From Muribaculaceae bacterium (lineage in GTDB: Bacteria; Bacteroidota; Bacteroidia; Bacteroidales; Muribaculaceae): a stretch of 64,000 nt of DNA. A model generated the notes under the pieces. The model was not told the origin of the DNA, made no database searches, and worked only from the letters and a program-made list of their open reading frames with translations. Positions 53,421-62,447 of the stretch are shown piece after piece; within the stretch, counting starts at the first letter, position 1, and each line of letters starts with the position of its first letter. Made by a program: the position numbers and the translations under genes. Where the stretch lies: positions 42,222-106,221 of the forward strand of contig JAEETL010000006.1 of NCBI GenBank assembly GCA_016290325.1. The letters are read 5' to 3'.

Positions 53421-55910
53421 TTATTCTCGATAATAAACACGCTTGACACGAGGCGACACACTGGTCAAAATCTCATAGGGGATGGTGCCACGCGCCTCGC
53501 TCAACTGCTCGACAGGCACATGCTCACCAAAAATCTCAACCGTGTCACCCACCTTGCAAGGCACGTCGGTCACGTCAATCATGACGGCATCCATGCATAC
53601 CGTTCCCACCGTGGGACACAGTTTGCCGTTGACCCACATGCTTACCCGGCCGTTACCGAAGTGCCGGTCAAAGCCGTCGGCATAGCCGATGGTCACCGTA
53701 GCGATGCGGCTATCGCGCTCGAGCACACCACGACGGCCATAGCCCACCGTTGTGCCAGCAGGCCACTCCTTGATGCTGATGATGATGGAGCGCAAGGCTG
53801 ACACGGGCATCAAAGCGTCCTCGCTGCCATCAAATAGCGTGCGGATGCCGTACAGACCGATGCCGATACGTACCATGTCATACTGGCGGTCAGGGAAACG
53901 TACGATGCCACTGGTGTTGAGCACATGACGCATGATATAGTGGTCAAATGACTGTTGCAGCAGGTCGCTGCATGAGTCAAAGTAGTCAAACTGGCTGAAG
54001 GTGTACTCGTCTTGGCTTGGATCATCGGCAACGCTCAAGTGGGTGAATACCGAGGCAGGAACAATAACATCCTGATCCTTCAGCATCTCAATTAACTCGG
54101 GTAATTGCTCGCGGGTGAAACCCAAACGGTGCATACCGCTATCTATCTTGATGTGGACGGGGAAACCATGAACACCATACTTCCGACCCTCTTTAATCAA
54201 GTCGCGCCCCATGTCCAAGTTGTACAATTCGGGCTCCAATCGATACTGGAACATCGCCTTGTAGTTCACGCCATTGGGATTGAGCACGATAATCGGCATG
54301 GTGATGCTGGCTTTGCGCAGGTCCACCCCCTCGTCATGCACGGCGACAGCGAGGTAGTCACAGCCACAGTCCTGCAACGTCTTAGCGATCTCATAACTGC
54401 CAGCGCCATAACCGCTCGCTTTAACCATGCCCACTGTCTTGGTACCGGGTTTGATGAGCGACTTGAAGAACTTGAAATTGTGGGCCAACGCGTTCAGGTC
54501 CACTTCCATGACGGTCATGTGCTGCTTGGCTTCAAGCAGGTCAATGATCTGGCTGAAACCGAAACTCGGGTCGCCCTTGATGAGGATGGTCTCGTCGTCA
54601 AAGTCGCCCTTGGCCACATCATTAAGGAATTCCTGGGTGTCCTCAAAGAATCGCGCATGAGGCAAATCATTGAAATAGCGGCTATAGCGCCCCATCTCCT
54701 TGCCGATGCCCATCAGGCGATTCACACGCTTGGTCTTTAACAACTCACTCACGCGGATATATAGCTCATCACCGCTATAGCTCTCGGTGGCGAGGTCGCT
54801 CAGGATGACCGTGCAGGGCCTGTTGCCCGCCCGGCGCGTCATGAAATTGAGCGCGGGCGTGAGGGAATTATAATCGCTGGTATAGCTGTCAACAATCACC
54901 GTGCAGTTGTTCACGCCCTCGATGACGTTCAACCGTGTGCCCACAGGCGTGAGTGCCGCCATGCGCTGGGCGATGGTGTCACCATCCAGCCCAAGGTGCA
55001 ACAGCACAGCCAGGCAGGTGATGGCATTGTCAATATCGCGGTCGGCGATAAAGGGAATCACCACCTCTCCATCCTCGTCACTAAACGTGTAGTGCAAGGT
55101 CGTGGCATTTTCGGTGCGGTCAGCGCTATCCACCTGCAAGGGCGCCTCACAGTGGTTGCGTGACCATGAAATGGCCAACGCCACATCGCTCTCGACAAGC
55201 GGGGCAATGGTGTGGGTCACTAGCGGGTCATCGGCACAATAGACGATGCACTCGCAGCTGTTCAGGATTTTAGCTTTTTCCTGAGCCTTCTGCTCCATGG
55301 ACTCAAATCCGGCGTTGTGCTCGCTACCCAGGTTGGTGATAATACCTATTGTAGGCCTAATCATTGCATGCAGATTATCCATCTCGTGGATGGTCGAGAT
55401 ACCTGCCTCAATAATCGCCAAGTCGGTATTGTTGTCGATATCCCACAACGAAAGGGGGACACCAATTTGGGAATTGTAGCTGCGGGGAGACCTCACGATA
55501 CGGTAATCTTCCTTGAGCAGCTGATATAGCCACTCCTTGACGGTGGTTTTGCCACGGCTGCCCGTGATGCCGATGACCGGCAACTCACGGAAACGACGAC
55601 GGTGGAATGTCGCCAGTGCCTGCAAAGCGTCAAGCGGCGAGTCCACGGCGATGAAATTGGCGGCCGAGCACTCAGGCGGAGCGAAATAATCGCTGGCAAC
55701 GACAAAATTTCTCACACCCTTGCCATACAGGTCGGGTATGTAGTTGTGTCCGTCATCTGCCTCGGTACGCAAGGCAAAGAATATCGTCTCTTCAGGCTGG
55801 GTGAGCGAGCGTGAGTCGGTCAGCAACTGGCTCACGATGGCATCCTCGTCGATGATTTGCCCGCCAGTCACTTCCAGCACGTTTGATATTTCGGTGATTG
55901 AATAATTCAT
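53421..55910 (-). CDS. Bifunctional MurF ligase / alanine racemase
   Basis: 829 aa fusion typical of Bacteroidota. The N-terminal MurF part (about 1-460) has the ATP-binding GSRGKT (117-122) and adds D-Ala-D-Ala to the UDP-MurNAc tripeptide; the C-terminal alanine racemase (about 465-829) has the PLP lysine Lys497 in MVKASGYGAGS and the VGYGRRG / GYADGF regions. One protein thus makes D-alanine and uses D-Ala-D-Ala. Some MurF halves of such fusions have drifted; here the motifs look intact. It overlaps the GSCFA gene by 4 bp. Confidence 0.96.
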   Translation of the reverse strand: MNYSITEISNVLEVTGGQIIDEDAIVSQLLTDSRSLTQPEETIFFALRTEADDGHNYIPDLYGKGVRNFVVASDYFAPPECSAANFIAVDSPLDALQALATFHRRRFRELPVIGITGSRGKTTVKEWLYQLLKEDYRIVRSPRSYNSQIGVPLSLWDIDNNTDLAIIEAGISTIHEMDNLHAMIRPTIGIITNLGSEHNAGFESMEQKAQEKAKILNSCECIVYCADDPLVTHTIAPLVESDVALAISWSRNHCEAPLQVDSADRTENATTLHYTFSDEDGEVVIPFIADRDIDNAITCLAVLLHLGLDGDTIAQRMAALTPVGTRLNVIEGVNNCTVIVDSYTSDYNSLTPALNFMTRRAGNRPCTVILSDLATESYSGDELYIRVSELLKTKRVNRLMGIGKEMGRYSRYFNDLPHARFFEDTQEFLNDVAKGDFDDETILIKGDPSFGFSQIIDLLEAKQHMTVMEVDLNALAHNFKFFKSLIKPGTKTVGMVKASGYGAGSYEIAKTLQDCGCDYLAVAVHDEGVDLRKASITMPIIVLNPNGVNYKAMFQYRLEPELYNLDMGRDLIKEGRKYGVHGFPVHIKIDSGMHRLGFTREQLPELIEMLKDQDVIVPASVFTHLSVADDPSQDEYTFSQFDYFDSCSDLLQQSFDHYIMRHVLNTSGIVRFPDRQYDMVRIGIGLYGIRTLFDGSEDALMPVSALRSIIISIKEWPAGTTVGYGRRGVLERDSRIATVTIGYADGFDRHFGNGRVSMWVNGKLCPTVGTVCMDAVMIDVTDVPCKVGDTVEIFGEHVPVEQLSEARGTIPYEILTSVSPRVKRVYYRE

Positions 55911-56890
55911 TGTCTGTTAATCACTTGTTGCAGTTCAGGATTTTCGGCCAGATAAGGATATTCCTTGATGAGGTTGCGCACGACGCTCATCGTGTCGGCA
56001 TTGAAGCGATCCACGGTCTCGCGGCTGGTGCTCATGGGACGATGCTGCAAGCGCTTGTGAACACGCTCACAACGGGCGACAGCCAGCGCGCTGCGGTCAT
56101 CGAGATAGGTAGCTTGAAACGCCTGCCAAATGTATTCCACCGCCACGTCGCTGGGATGCACCATGTCGTTGGCATAGAATCGGTAGTCGCGCAGGTCGTC
56201 CATCATGATCTCATAGGCGGGGAAATAGTCGCAGTACTCACGATGACGCGATACCACCTCGTGGATGGCGACACGCAACGATGCCTTACTCAGTGAATTG
56301 GTATCCAGCCCGTCGGCGATGTGACGGATGGGGCTCACCGTGAGGATAATGCGCAACTCGGGATTGAAAGTCCGCAGCCTCACGACCATGTCGTCAAGCA
56401 CCTGGACCATCTCCTGCACGGTAGCCATCTTGCGCTCAAACTCGTGCTGCGGCACCTTGTGGCAGTTAGCGACAACCTCGCCAGTGGCCTTCAGGCGATA
56501 GACCATGGCCGTGCCCAGCGTCACCGTGAGCAGGCGGGCAGCGGACAAAGCCTTGTGCCCTTGCTCGATGCGGCTGTTCATGCGGTCGATGGCCGCCTGC
56601 TTGTCGGGCAGGGAATAGCGCGAGTGGAAGTCATAGCTATTCCACACACCGCCCTGCATGAACAGGTCCTTGCCGGCAACAGGCTCACAGTCAATGAGGC
56701 GCTGTACGCCACGCGCGATGCTCATGGGGTTGTATAATGTCCCCATGGGATTCACCATAGCATTAAACAGGGCACCGTGCATCTTGCCGCCGATGTTGTC
56801 GCTGAAACACGACCCCAGCAGCATCACGTGGTCACTGTGATGCAACCATGCGCGGTTTTCGCCCGTCTTGACTGTCGTTCTGAACTCCAT
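55907..56890 (-). CDS. GSCFA-domain protein
   Basis: 327 aa, cytoplasmic by sequence (no signal peptide). The N-terminal GSCFS (about residues 26-30) and the downstream VTLGTAMVY, LTVSPIRH and NDMVHPSD stretches define the GSCFA family, which has an SGNH-hydrolase-like fold (Ser near the start, a Asp-x-x-His-like end in HPSD). Substrate unknown. It is the first gene of the run that continues with murF-alr (4-bp overlap), so a link with wall or surface metabolism is possible but unproven. It has a full consensus promoter. Confidence 0.9.
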   Translation of the reverse strand: MEFRTTVKTGENRAWLHHSDHVMLLGSCFSDNIGGKMHGALFNAMVNPMGTLYNPMSIARGVQRLIDCEPVAGKDLFMQGGVWNSYDFHSRYSLPDKQAAIDRMNSRIEQGHKALSAARLLTVTLGTAMVYRLKATGEVVANCHKVPQHEFERKMATVQEMVQVLDDMVVRLRTFNPELRIILTVSPIRHIADGLDTNSLSKASLRVAIHEVVSRHREYCDYFPAYEIMMDDLRDYRFYANDMVHPSDVAVEYIWQAFQATYLDDRSALAVARCERVHKRLQHRPMSTSRETVDRFNADTMSVVRNLIKEYPYLAENPELQQVINRQ

Positions 56891-56918
56891 TGTTACTCAG
56901 TGTGGTTGTTTTAACTAG

Positions 56919-56949
56919 CAAAATTACAATATTTCCTTGAAACCATCAA
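56919..56949 (-). promoter_or_regulatory. Promoter of the GSCFA-murF/alr run
   Basis: Minus strand TTG (56947-56949), 20-bp spacer, TAATTTTG (56919-56926), 28 bp before the ATG. Confidence 0.72.
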
Positions 56950-57046
56950 CCTCCAAGCGGGATTATTTTGATTTTCGCCCTAAAACACCACGTTTCACTC
57001 CTTTCACCCTATCACTCCCATCAACATCAAAAAACACTTCCCAATA

Positions 57047-57077
57047 TTGCGATTTTGAGAAATTGTGGCTAAATTTG
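57047..57077 (+). promoter_or_regulatory. Promoter of the BspA-like gene
   Basis: TTG (57047-57049), 20-bp spacer, TAAATTTG (57070-57077), 45 bp before the ATG. The intact promoter suggests the frameshifted gene is still transcribed. Confidence 0.72.
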
Positions 57078-57625
57078 CGTTCAAGATACGTCATTAACAA
57101 CCAACAATAAATCCTAACCACAATGAAAAAAAACATCCAATTCTTCCTACTGCTTCTGGCCCTACTATTGCTGACCACGGTATCATGCTCTGGCAATCAG
57201 AGTGTGTCAAAATCAGACTCAACGTCCGAGGTTAACGGCGACTTTGACTTAATCAACGATTCCAAGTTCGAGGTTAACGGCATCTATTACTTCATCAACG
57301 GCACCACCGCCACCGTTTCCTTTAGCGGATCACATCATTACGACCATACCGATGAATACACCGGTGATTACTCCGGCTCAGTAACCATCCCCGCCACGTC
57401 ACCCACGACGGCACAACCTACTCCGTCACAATCATCGGCGTAGGTGCATTCGATGACTGCCGCAACCTGACTGCCATCAACATCCCCAACTCCGTTACAA
57501 CCATCGGCGACGGCGCGTTTGAGGGCTGCACTGGCCTGACCGCCATCAACATCCCCACCTCCGTCACAACCATTGGCAACAGCGCGTTCTCTGGCTGCTC
57601 CAGCCTAGCCACCATCTCAGTTGCT

Positions 57626-57723
57626 AGCGATAATCCCAAGTACGATTCTCGCAACAACTGCAATGCCATTATCGAAACGGCAACCAATACATTAATTGCT
57701 GGTTGCAAGAACACGACCATCCC
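57626..57723 (+). repeat. 98-bp direct repeat in the BspA-like gene, copy 1
   Basis: Repeated at 57932-58029 with two mismatches; spacing is 306 bp, a multiple of 3. Encodes SDNPKYDSRNNCNAIIET...GCKNTTIP. Confidence 0.9.
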
Positions 57724-57931
57724 TAACTCCGTCACTTCCATCGGCGAAGGGGCGTTCAATGGCTACTCCAGCCTGACTAACATCAACATCCCTAACTCTG
57801 TCACCGTCATTGGCGAACTTGCATTCGATGGCTGCATTGGCCTGACCGCCATCAACATCCCTAACTCCGTCACAACCATCGGCGAAGGCGCATTCTCTGA
57901 CTGCTCTAACCTAACCTCCATCTCAGTAGTT

Positions 57932-58029
57932 AGCGATAATCCAAAGTACGATTCTCGCAACAACTGCAATGCCATTATCGAAACGACAACCAATACATTA
58001 ATTGCTGGTTGCAAGAACACGACCATCCC
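57932..58029 (+). repeat. 98-bp direct repeat in the BspA-like gene, copy 2
   Basis: Near-identical to 57626-57723 (two mismatches). Recombination between the copies would remove 102 codons in frame. Confidence 0.9.
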
Positions 58030-58899
58030 CAAATCCGTCACCGTCATTGGCGAACTTGCATTCTCAGGCTGCACCAGCCTGACCGCCATCAACATCCCCA
58101 ACTCAGTCACTTCCATCGGCAGATCTGCATTCTATGGCTGCTCCAACCTAACCAACATCAACATCCCTAACTCCGTTTCAAGCATCGGCTTCGAGGCGTT
58201 CAATGGCACTGCTTGGTACGACAACAAACCTGACGGATTGGTCTATGCAGGATTGGTCGCTTATGAGTACAAAGGTGACATGCCCGAGGGAACAAGCATT
58301 ACACTAAGAAAAGGAACCAAAGGAATAGCAGAATATGCCTTCGCTGACTGTAACTGCGATGGCCTCACCTCCATCAACATCCCCAACTCAGTCACAACCA
58401 TCGGCATCTGCGCGTTCGAAGGCCGCACTGGCCTAACCGCCGTCAACATCCCCAACTCAGTCACAACCATCGGCTACCAAACGTTCCGGGGCTGCACCAG
58501 CCTAACCACCGTCAACATCCCAAACTCCGTCACAACCATCGATGAAGATGCGTTCATGGATTGTCCTTCTTTATACGACGTCTATTGCTACGCAACCACT
58601 CCCCCCAGATGCAATAACTCTTGTTTTATCAACTATTCCGCTACACTCCATGTGCCAGCAGCCTCATTAGCAGCTTATCGTGCAGCACCCGTTTGGAGTA
58701 AGTTTAAGAATATCGTGGGGAATGCCGACGCCACCAACATGCATCGCAGTAAGTCGCGATAGTGTTGAAATCCAGTCAGGTGAATAAATCGAATTGCCGA
58801 CCACCGTTACCCCCGTTAACGAATTATACAAGACTACACAAGCGCCTGTAATTCAATAAAATAGTTGATTATATATCTTGTATTTCTTGTTTTCGTTAT

Positions 58900-58928
58900 A
58901 TAAAAAAGGACGACAATTGTCGTCCTTT
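58900..58928 (-). terminator. Terminator of tRNA-Ser
   Basis: Perfect 24-bp palindrome with core GGACGACAATTGTCGTCC (58905-58928), followed on the minus strand by TTTTTT, 4 bp past the tRNA. Confidence 0.9.
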
Positions 58929-58932
58929 CAGG

Positions 58933-59020
58933 CGGAGTGACCGAGATTCGAACTCGGGATACGCTTTTGACGTATACACGCTTTCCAGGCGTGCCTCTTC
59001 AGCCACTCGAGCATCACTCC
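58933..59020 (-). tRNA. tRNA-Ser (anticodon GGA)
   Basis: 88-nt class II tRNA with the long variable arm typical of Ser, anticodon stem CACGC/GCGTG around GGA, discriminator G and a complete acceptor stem (GGAGTGA/TCACTCC). CCA is not encoded. Confidence 0.96.
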
Positions 59021-59037
59021 ATTCGTCAAATGCGCGG

Positions 59038-59045
59038 CAAAGGTA
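59038..59045 (-). promoter_or_regulatory. -7 promoter box of tRNA-Ser
   Basis: TACCTTTG on the minus strand, 17 bp before the tRNA 5' end; divergent from the helicase promoter. Confidence 0.6.
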
Positions 59046-59088
59046 ATACATTTTGGCGGATTATTGCAAGAAAACGTGTTTTTTTTGC

Positions 59089-59096
59089 TAATTTTG
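59089..59096 (+). promoter_or_regulatory. -7 promoter box of the RecD-like helicase gene
   Basis: TAATTTTG ends 7 bp before the ATG at 59104, so transcription probably starts at or beside the ATG (leaderless). A TTG lies 22 bp upstream. Confidence 0.6.
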
Positions 59097-59103
59097 TAGC
59101 ACG

Positions 59104-60573
59104 ATGAGCGAGCAGCGATTACATAGCTACAACAACACCGGCGGGGCCGACAGCCAAGACACACGGGTGAAGCAACTGGCGACCGATGTGCTGGGATGGC
59201 TCCCCTATGACCCCAACGATGACCAGATGCTGGTCATTGTGGCGCTGGCCCATTTCCTGATGTATGCCCCTGAACGATCGGTCTTTATCCTGGGCGGTTA
59301 TGCTGGCACGGGAAAAACATCGCTCACCGGAGCCATTGTCAAGGCCCTGAACCAGCAGGGGATGAAATCGGTACTCATGGCGCCCACGGGCCGTGCGGCG
59401 CACATCTTCAGCGAGTACTCGGGTCATCCGGCGTTTACTATCCATCGCAAAATCTACCGCCAGCAGGGCTACGGCATCGACAGCTTTGGCCTCGCCGACA
59501 ACAAGCACACCAACACTGTTTTCATTGTCGATGAGGCGTCAATGATCAGTAACAACGGAGGCGAAGGCACCATTTTCGGCTCAGGGCGGCTGCTGGATGA
59601 TCTCATAGGTTATGTCTATAACGGCTTGGGATGCAAGCTGGTGCTTATGGGCGATAATGCACAGCTGCCACCTGTAGGGCAGCTGGTTAGTCCCGCACTT
59701 GACGATGAGATTCTGCGCTCAATGGGATTGACGACCTATGGCGTGTTCCTGAGCGAGATTGCCCGCCAAGCCCAAGAGAGCGGCATCCTACACAATGCCA
59801 CGCTGCTGCGCCAAGCCATGGAAGAGGGTGTGCTGGGCCGACCGCACTTTGACCTCGATGGCATGGAGGACATCACGGCCGTGTCGAGCGAATTCCTGCT
59901 GGAGACCATCAGCGACAGCTATGACCGCGACGGCATGGGCGAGACCATCATCATCACGCGCAGCAACAAGCGGGCAACGCGGTTCAACATGGGTGTGCGC
60001 AACAGCATCCTCTACCGCGAGGACCTGCTCGTCAACGACGATATGCTGCTGGTAGCCAAGAACAACTACTACTGGGCGCGCGACTATGACGAGATGGACT
60101 TCATCGCCAACGGCGATGTGTGCCGCGTGAAGCGCGTTTGGGGCGATATTGAGCGTCGCTACGGACTGCGTTTTGCCAACGTGACGGTCGAGTTCCCCGA
60201 CCATGATGGTGTGGAGATGGACTGCAAGATTGTGGTAGACTGCCTGCTGAGCGACACGCCCGCCCTCGACCGCGACCAGAGCGAGCGCCTGTTCAACGAG
60301 GTCTATACCGAGCTAACGGGCGACAAGCGGGAGCGCTACAAACAACTCAAGGAGCATCCCTACTTCAACGCCCTGCAGGTGAAATATGCCTATGCCGTGA
60401 CCTGCCACAAGGCCCAAGGCGGCCAATGGCGCAACGTGTTCATTGACATGGGCGGCATTATGCCCGACGCCATGCAGTCGATGGACTTCTACCGTTGGCT
60501 CTACACCGCCATCACCCGCGCCCGCGACCGCGTCTATCTCATTAACTGGCATAACGATGAGGAATCCAACTAA
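59104..60573 (+). CDS. RecD-like ATP-dependent DNA helicase (AAA, UvrD_C_2)
   Basis: 489 aa superfamily 1B helicase. Walker A GYAGTGKTSL (about 65-74), Walker B FIVDEASM (about 139-146), GDNAQLPPVG (about 183-192), and the C-terminal UvrD_C_2 segment VTCHKAQGGQWRNV ... YTAITRARDRVYLI. It resembles RecD2/Pif1-like enzymes but lacks RecD2's long N-terminus, so it is a stand-alone repair or replication helicase, common in Bacteroidota. The promoter box is so close to the ATG that a leaderless transcript is likely. A loose repeat of GGACTA units follows the stop. Confidence 0.93.
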   Translation: MSEQRLHSYNNTGGADSQDTRVKQLATDVLGWLPYDPNDDQMLVIVALAHFLMYAPERSVFILGGYAGTGKTSLTGAIVKALNQQGMKSVLMAPTGRAAHIFSEYSGHPAFTIHRKIYRQQGYGIDSFGLADNKHTNTVFIVDEASMISNNGGEGTIFGSGRLLDDLIGYVYNGLGCKLVLMGDNAQLPPVGQLVSPALDDEILRSMGLTTYGVFLSEIARQAQESGILHNATLLRQAMEEGVLGRPHFDLDGMEDITAVSSEFLLETISDSYDRDGMGETIIITRSNKRATRFNMGVRNSILYREDLLVNDDMLLVAKNNYYWARDYDEMDFIANGDVCRVKRVWGDIERRYGLRFANVTVEFPDHDGVEMDCKIVVDCLLSDTPALDRDQSERLFNEVYTELTGDKRERYKQLKEHPYFNALQVKYAYAVTCHKAQGGQWRNVFIDMGGIMPDAMQSMDFYRWLYTAITRARDRVYLINWHNDEESN

Positions 60574-60600
60574 AAACTAAGGACTAACGACTAGGGACTA
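60574..60600 (+). repeat. Short GGACTAA-type array after the helicase stop codon
   Basis: ACTAAGGACTAACGACTAGGGACTA units begin directly after the TAA. A different unit from the TTTTAGG arrays, but again placed just 3' of a stop codon. Confidence 0.45.
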
Positions 60601-60612
60601 AAAGCTTTTCAC

Positions 60613-60620
60613 TACCTTTG
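60613..60620 (+). promoter_or_regulatory. -7 promoter box of the endonuclease I gene
   Basis: TACCTTTG, 28 bp before the ATG at 60649. Confidence 0.6.
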
Positions 60621-60648
60621 TCGCCTGACAGACAAAATCATAACCAAC

Positions 60649-62340
60649 ATGAAGAAAAAGACTTTACACCGATTGACCATAACAGTTGCGTTGATTACAA
60701 TGTGGTTAGGGGCTGGCGCTGCCATCCCTGACGGCTATTATAACTCGCTTGACGGCAAGAGCGGCCAGGCGCTGAAAGACGCTATCTGCAATCTGGCGAA
60801 ACATCACACGGTGCTGAACTACTACAGCCTGTGGAATTATTTCCCCCTGACCGACTGCCAACTCGACGACAACAGGAAAGTTTGGGACATGTATAGCAAC
60901 AAGACCTACTACTTTGGGCACACAAGCGGAATGAACCGCGAGCACTCCCTTCCCAAGAGCTGGTGGGGCGGCTATAATGAGACCCAAGGTTATGCAGCCT
61001 ATACCGACATCAACCACCTTTATCCCTCGGACGGTGAAGCCAATATGGCTAAATCCAACTATCCGTTAGGCGAGGTTTCCACTCCCTACTATAACAACGG
61101 CGTGACCAAGGTGGGATCACCCAAGACAGGTCAGGGCGGCGGCTGCAGCACGGTCTTCGAGCCCGACGACCGCTACAAGGGCGACTTTGCCCGCACCTAT
61201 TTCTATATGGCCTGCGCCTATCAGAACTATACCTGGAAATACACCTACCAGATGTCGAACAACAACTGGAAAACGCTCAACGAGTGGAGTATCGATTTGC
61301 TGTGCCGCTGGGCTCGCAACGATGCCGTGAGCGACAAGGAAGTGTACCGCAACGATGCAGTACAACATTGCCAGAACAACCGTAACCCGTTCATCGATTT
61401 TCCTGAGCTGTTTGAATACATCTGGGGCAATCGCCAAGGGCAGGTTTTCCTCCTGAGCGATGCGGGCGTTGATACCACTACCTATACTGGAGATCCCGAG
61501 CTCATCGCTCCTACCCAGAACACCGTACTCGACTTCGGTGAGGTTGCTATAGGCAAGTCACTGGAATACATTCTCTACATCAAGGGCCGCGGCTTGACCA
61601 ACCCGCTATCGCTACAGCTTTACCGCGATGACTACCAGATGTTCAGCATCCCCGTTTCGTCGGTAAGCCGCACGGCGGCCAACAGCGTCGACGGCTATCC
61701 GTTGAATATCTCCTACACGCCCACTACTATGGGCGATCACACGGCACGGTTACTCATTTCTGACGGCGGCCTCATTGGCAGCGTGGGTGTGGAACTGCGT
61801 GCCCGTTGTGTACCCATCCCCACCCTATCCACCCTCACGGCTCTTCCCGCCAGTGACATCACTAATGGCAGCTATCTCGCTAACTGGAGTGCAGCCCCCG
61901 AGGAAGTGGACTATTATGTCATCACCCGCACAATATATAATAATGAGAACAACACCTCGAGTACCGAGGAGTTCACTACCGATGACGGCGACATGACCAG
62001 CTACCTGTTTGACGACTTGCATCCTGGGGAGTCTCACACCTACTATGTTCAGTCTTATCGATTGGGCTACATGAGCGAACCGTCTAATGTCATCACCATC
62101 GACTTTAGCGGCATCACGGGCATCGAGGCCGAGAAGCCCCTGCAGGTGCTGTCGATGGAAGGCGGTATCCTTATCAAGTGCAGCGAGAATGTAGGCTCGG
62201 CCACGGTCTATGACATGGCGGGACGCGTGGTGCGCCACATCGACAACCTGTGTGACGACATGATAATCAGCCTGCCACGCGGCATCTACCTGCTCAAGAC
62301 CGCCACCAGCCGCACGGCATGGAAAGTCGCCGTGAGATAA
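60649..62340 (+). CDS. Secreted endonuclease I with type IX sorting tail
   Basis: 563 aa: a signal peptide (about 1-25), an endonuclease I domain (about 26-260) with the metal/active-site stretches REHSLPKSWW (about 97-106) and DINHLYPSDGEAN (about 121-133), followed by a beta-sandwich module (about 285-385) and a fibronectin-like module (about 395-480). The last ~75 residues are a type-A sorting domain (VYDMAGRVVRH ... LPRGIYLLKT). It degrades DNA or RNA outside the cell, perhaps for phosphate and nucleotides or to break biofilm DNA. Single gene with its own promoter and terminator. Confidence 0.92.
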   Translation: MKKKTLHRLTITVALITMWLGAGAAIPDGYYNSLDGKSGQALKDAICNLAKHHTVLNYYSLWNYFPLTDCQLDDNRKVWDMYSNKTYYFGHTSGMNREHSLPKSWWGGYNETQGYAAYTDINHLYPSDGEANMAKSNYPLGEVSTPYYNNGVTKVGSPKTGQGGGCSTVFEPDDRYKGDFARTYFYMACAYQNYTWKYTYQMSNNNWKTLNEWSIDLLCRWARNDAVSDKEVYRNDAVQHCQNNRNPFIDFPELFEYIWGNRQGQVFLLSDAGVDTTTYTGDPELIAPTQNTVLDFGEVAIGKSLEYILYIKGRGLTNPLSLQLYRDDYQMFSIPVSSVSRTAANSVDGYPLNISYTPTTMGDHTARLLISDGGLIGSVGVELRARCVPIPTLSTLTALPASDITNGSYLANWSAAPEEVDYYVITRTIYNNENNTSSTEEFTTDDGDMTSYLFDDLHPGESHTYYVQSYRLGYMSEPSNVITIDFSGITGIEAEKPLQVLSMEGGILIKCSENVGSATVYDMAGRVVRHIDNLCDDMIISLPRGIYLLKTATSRTAWKVAVR

Positions 62341-62390
62341 AGAAGGCATATTGAATGTGTCAATACCAACATTTTGACACACCCCACAAT

Positions 62391-62426
62391 AAAACAAGAG
62401 ACGCAAAATTTTTGCGTCTCTTGTTT
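62391..62426. terminator. Bidirectional terminator (endonuclease / oxoacid oxidoreductase)
   Basis: Long palindrome with core CAAGAGACGCAAAA / TTTTGCGTCTCTTG, flanked by AAAA and TTTT, between convergent genes. Confidence 0.9.
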
Positions 62427-62447
62427 TGTCCAAATAAAGGATGTCGT

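Larger units (their letters stand above)
57123..58762 (+). pseudogene. BspA-like leucine-rich-repeat lipoprotein, frameshifted
   Basis: The first frame (57123-57443) encodes a lipoprotein signal (lipobox VSC, Cys at about residue 20) and the start of the mature protein, then runs off into SPTTAQP and stops. The rest of the protein, all LRR_5 repeats (INIPNSVTTIG..AF.GC..L pattern, more than ten), continues without a stop in the frame two bases on from about 57398 to the TGA... end at 58762. Adding one base near 57398 (between ACG and TCACCC) joins them into about 546 aa and restores the expected TIPATVTHDGTTYSV. Known BspA-like proteins bind host matrix or other cells. Causes could be a real inactivation, a sequencing error, or a programmed or phase-variable shift; the site is not a homopolymer. 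Confidence 0.85.

Noticed and set aside
57626..58029. CRISPR-like spaced repeats
   Set aside because: Two in-frame 98-bp repeats in a coding region; unit length, number and coding context do not fit a CRISPR array.
57418..58116. Two minus-strand frames rich in VVTELGMLMAVR repeats
   Set aside because: They are reverse readings of the LRR_5 repeats of the BspA-like gene; repetitiveness comes from that gene.
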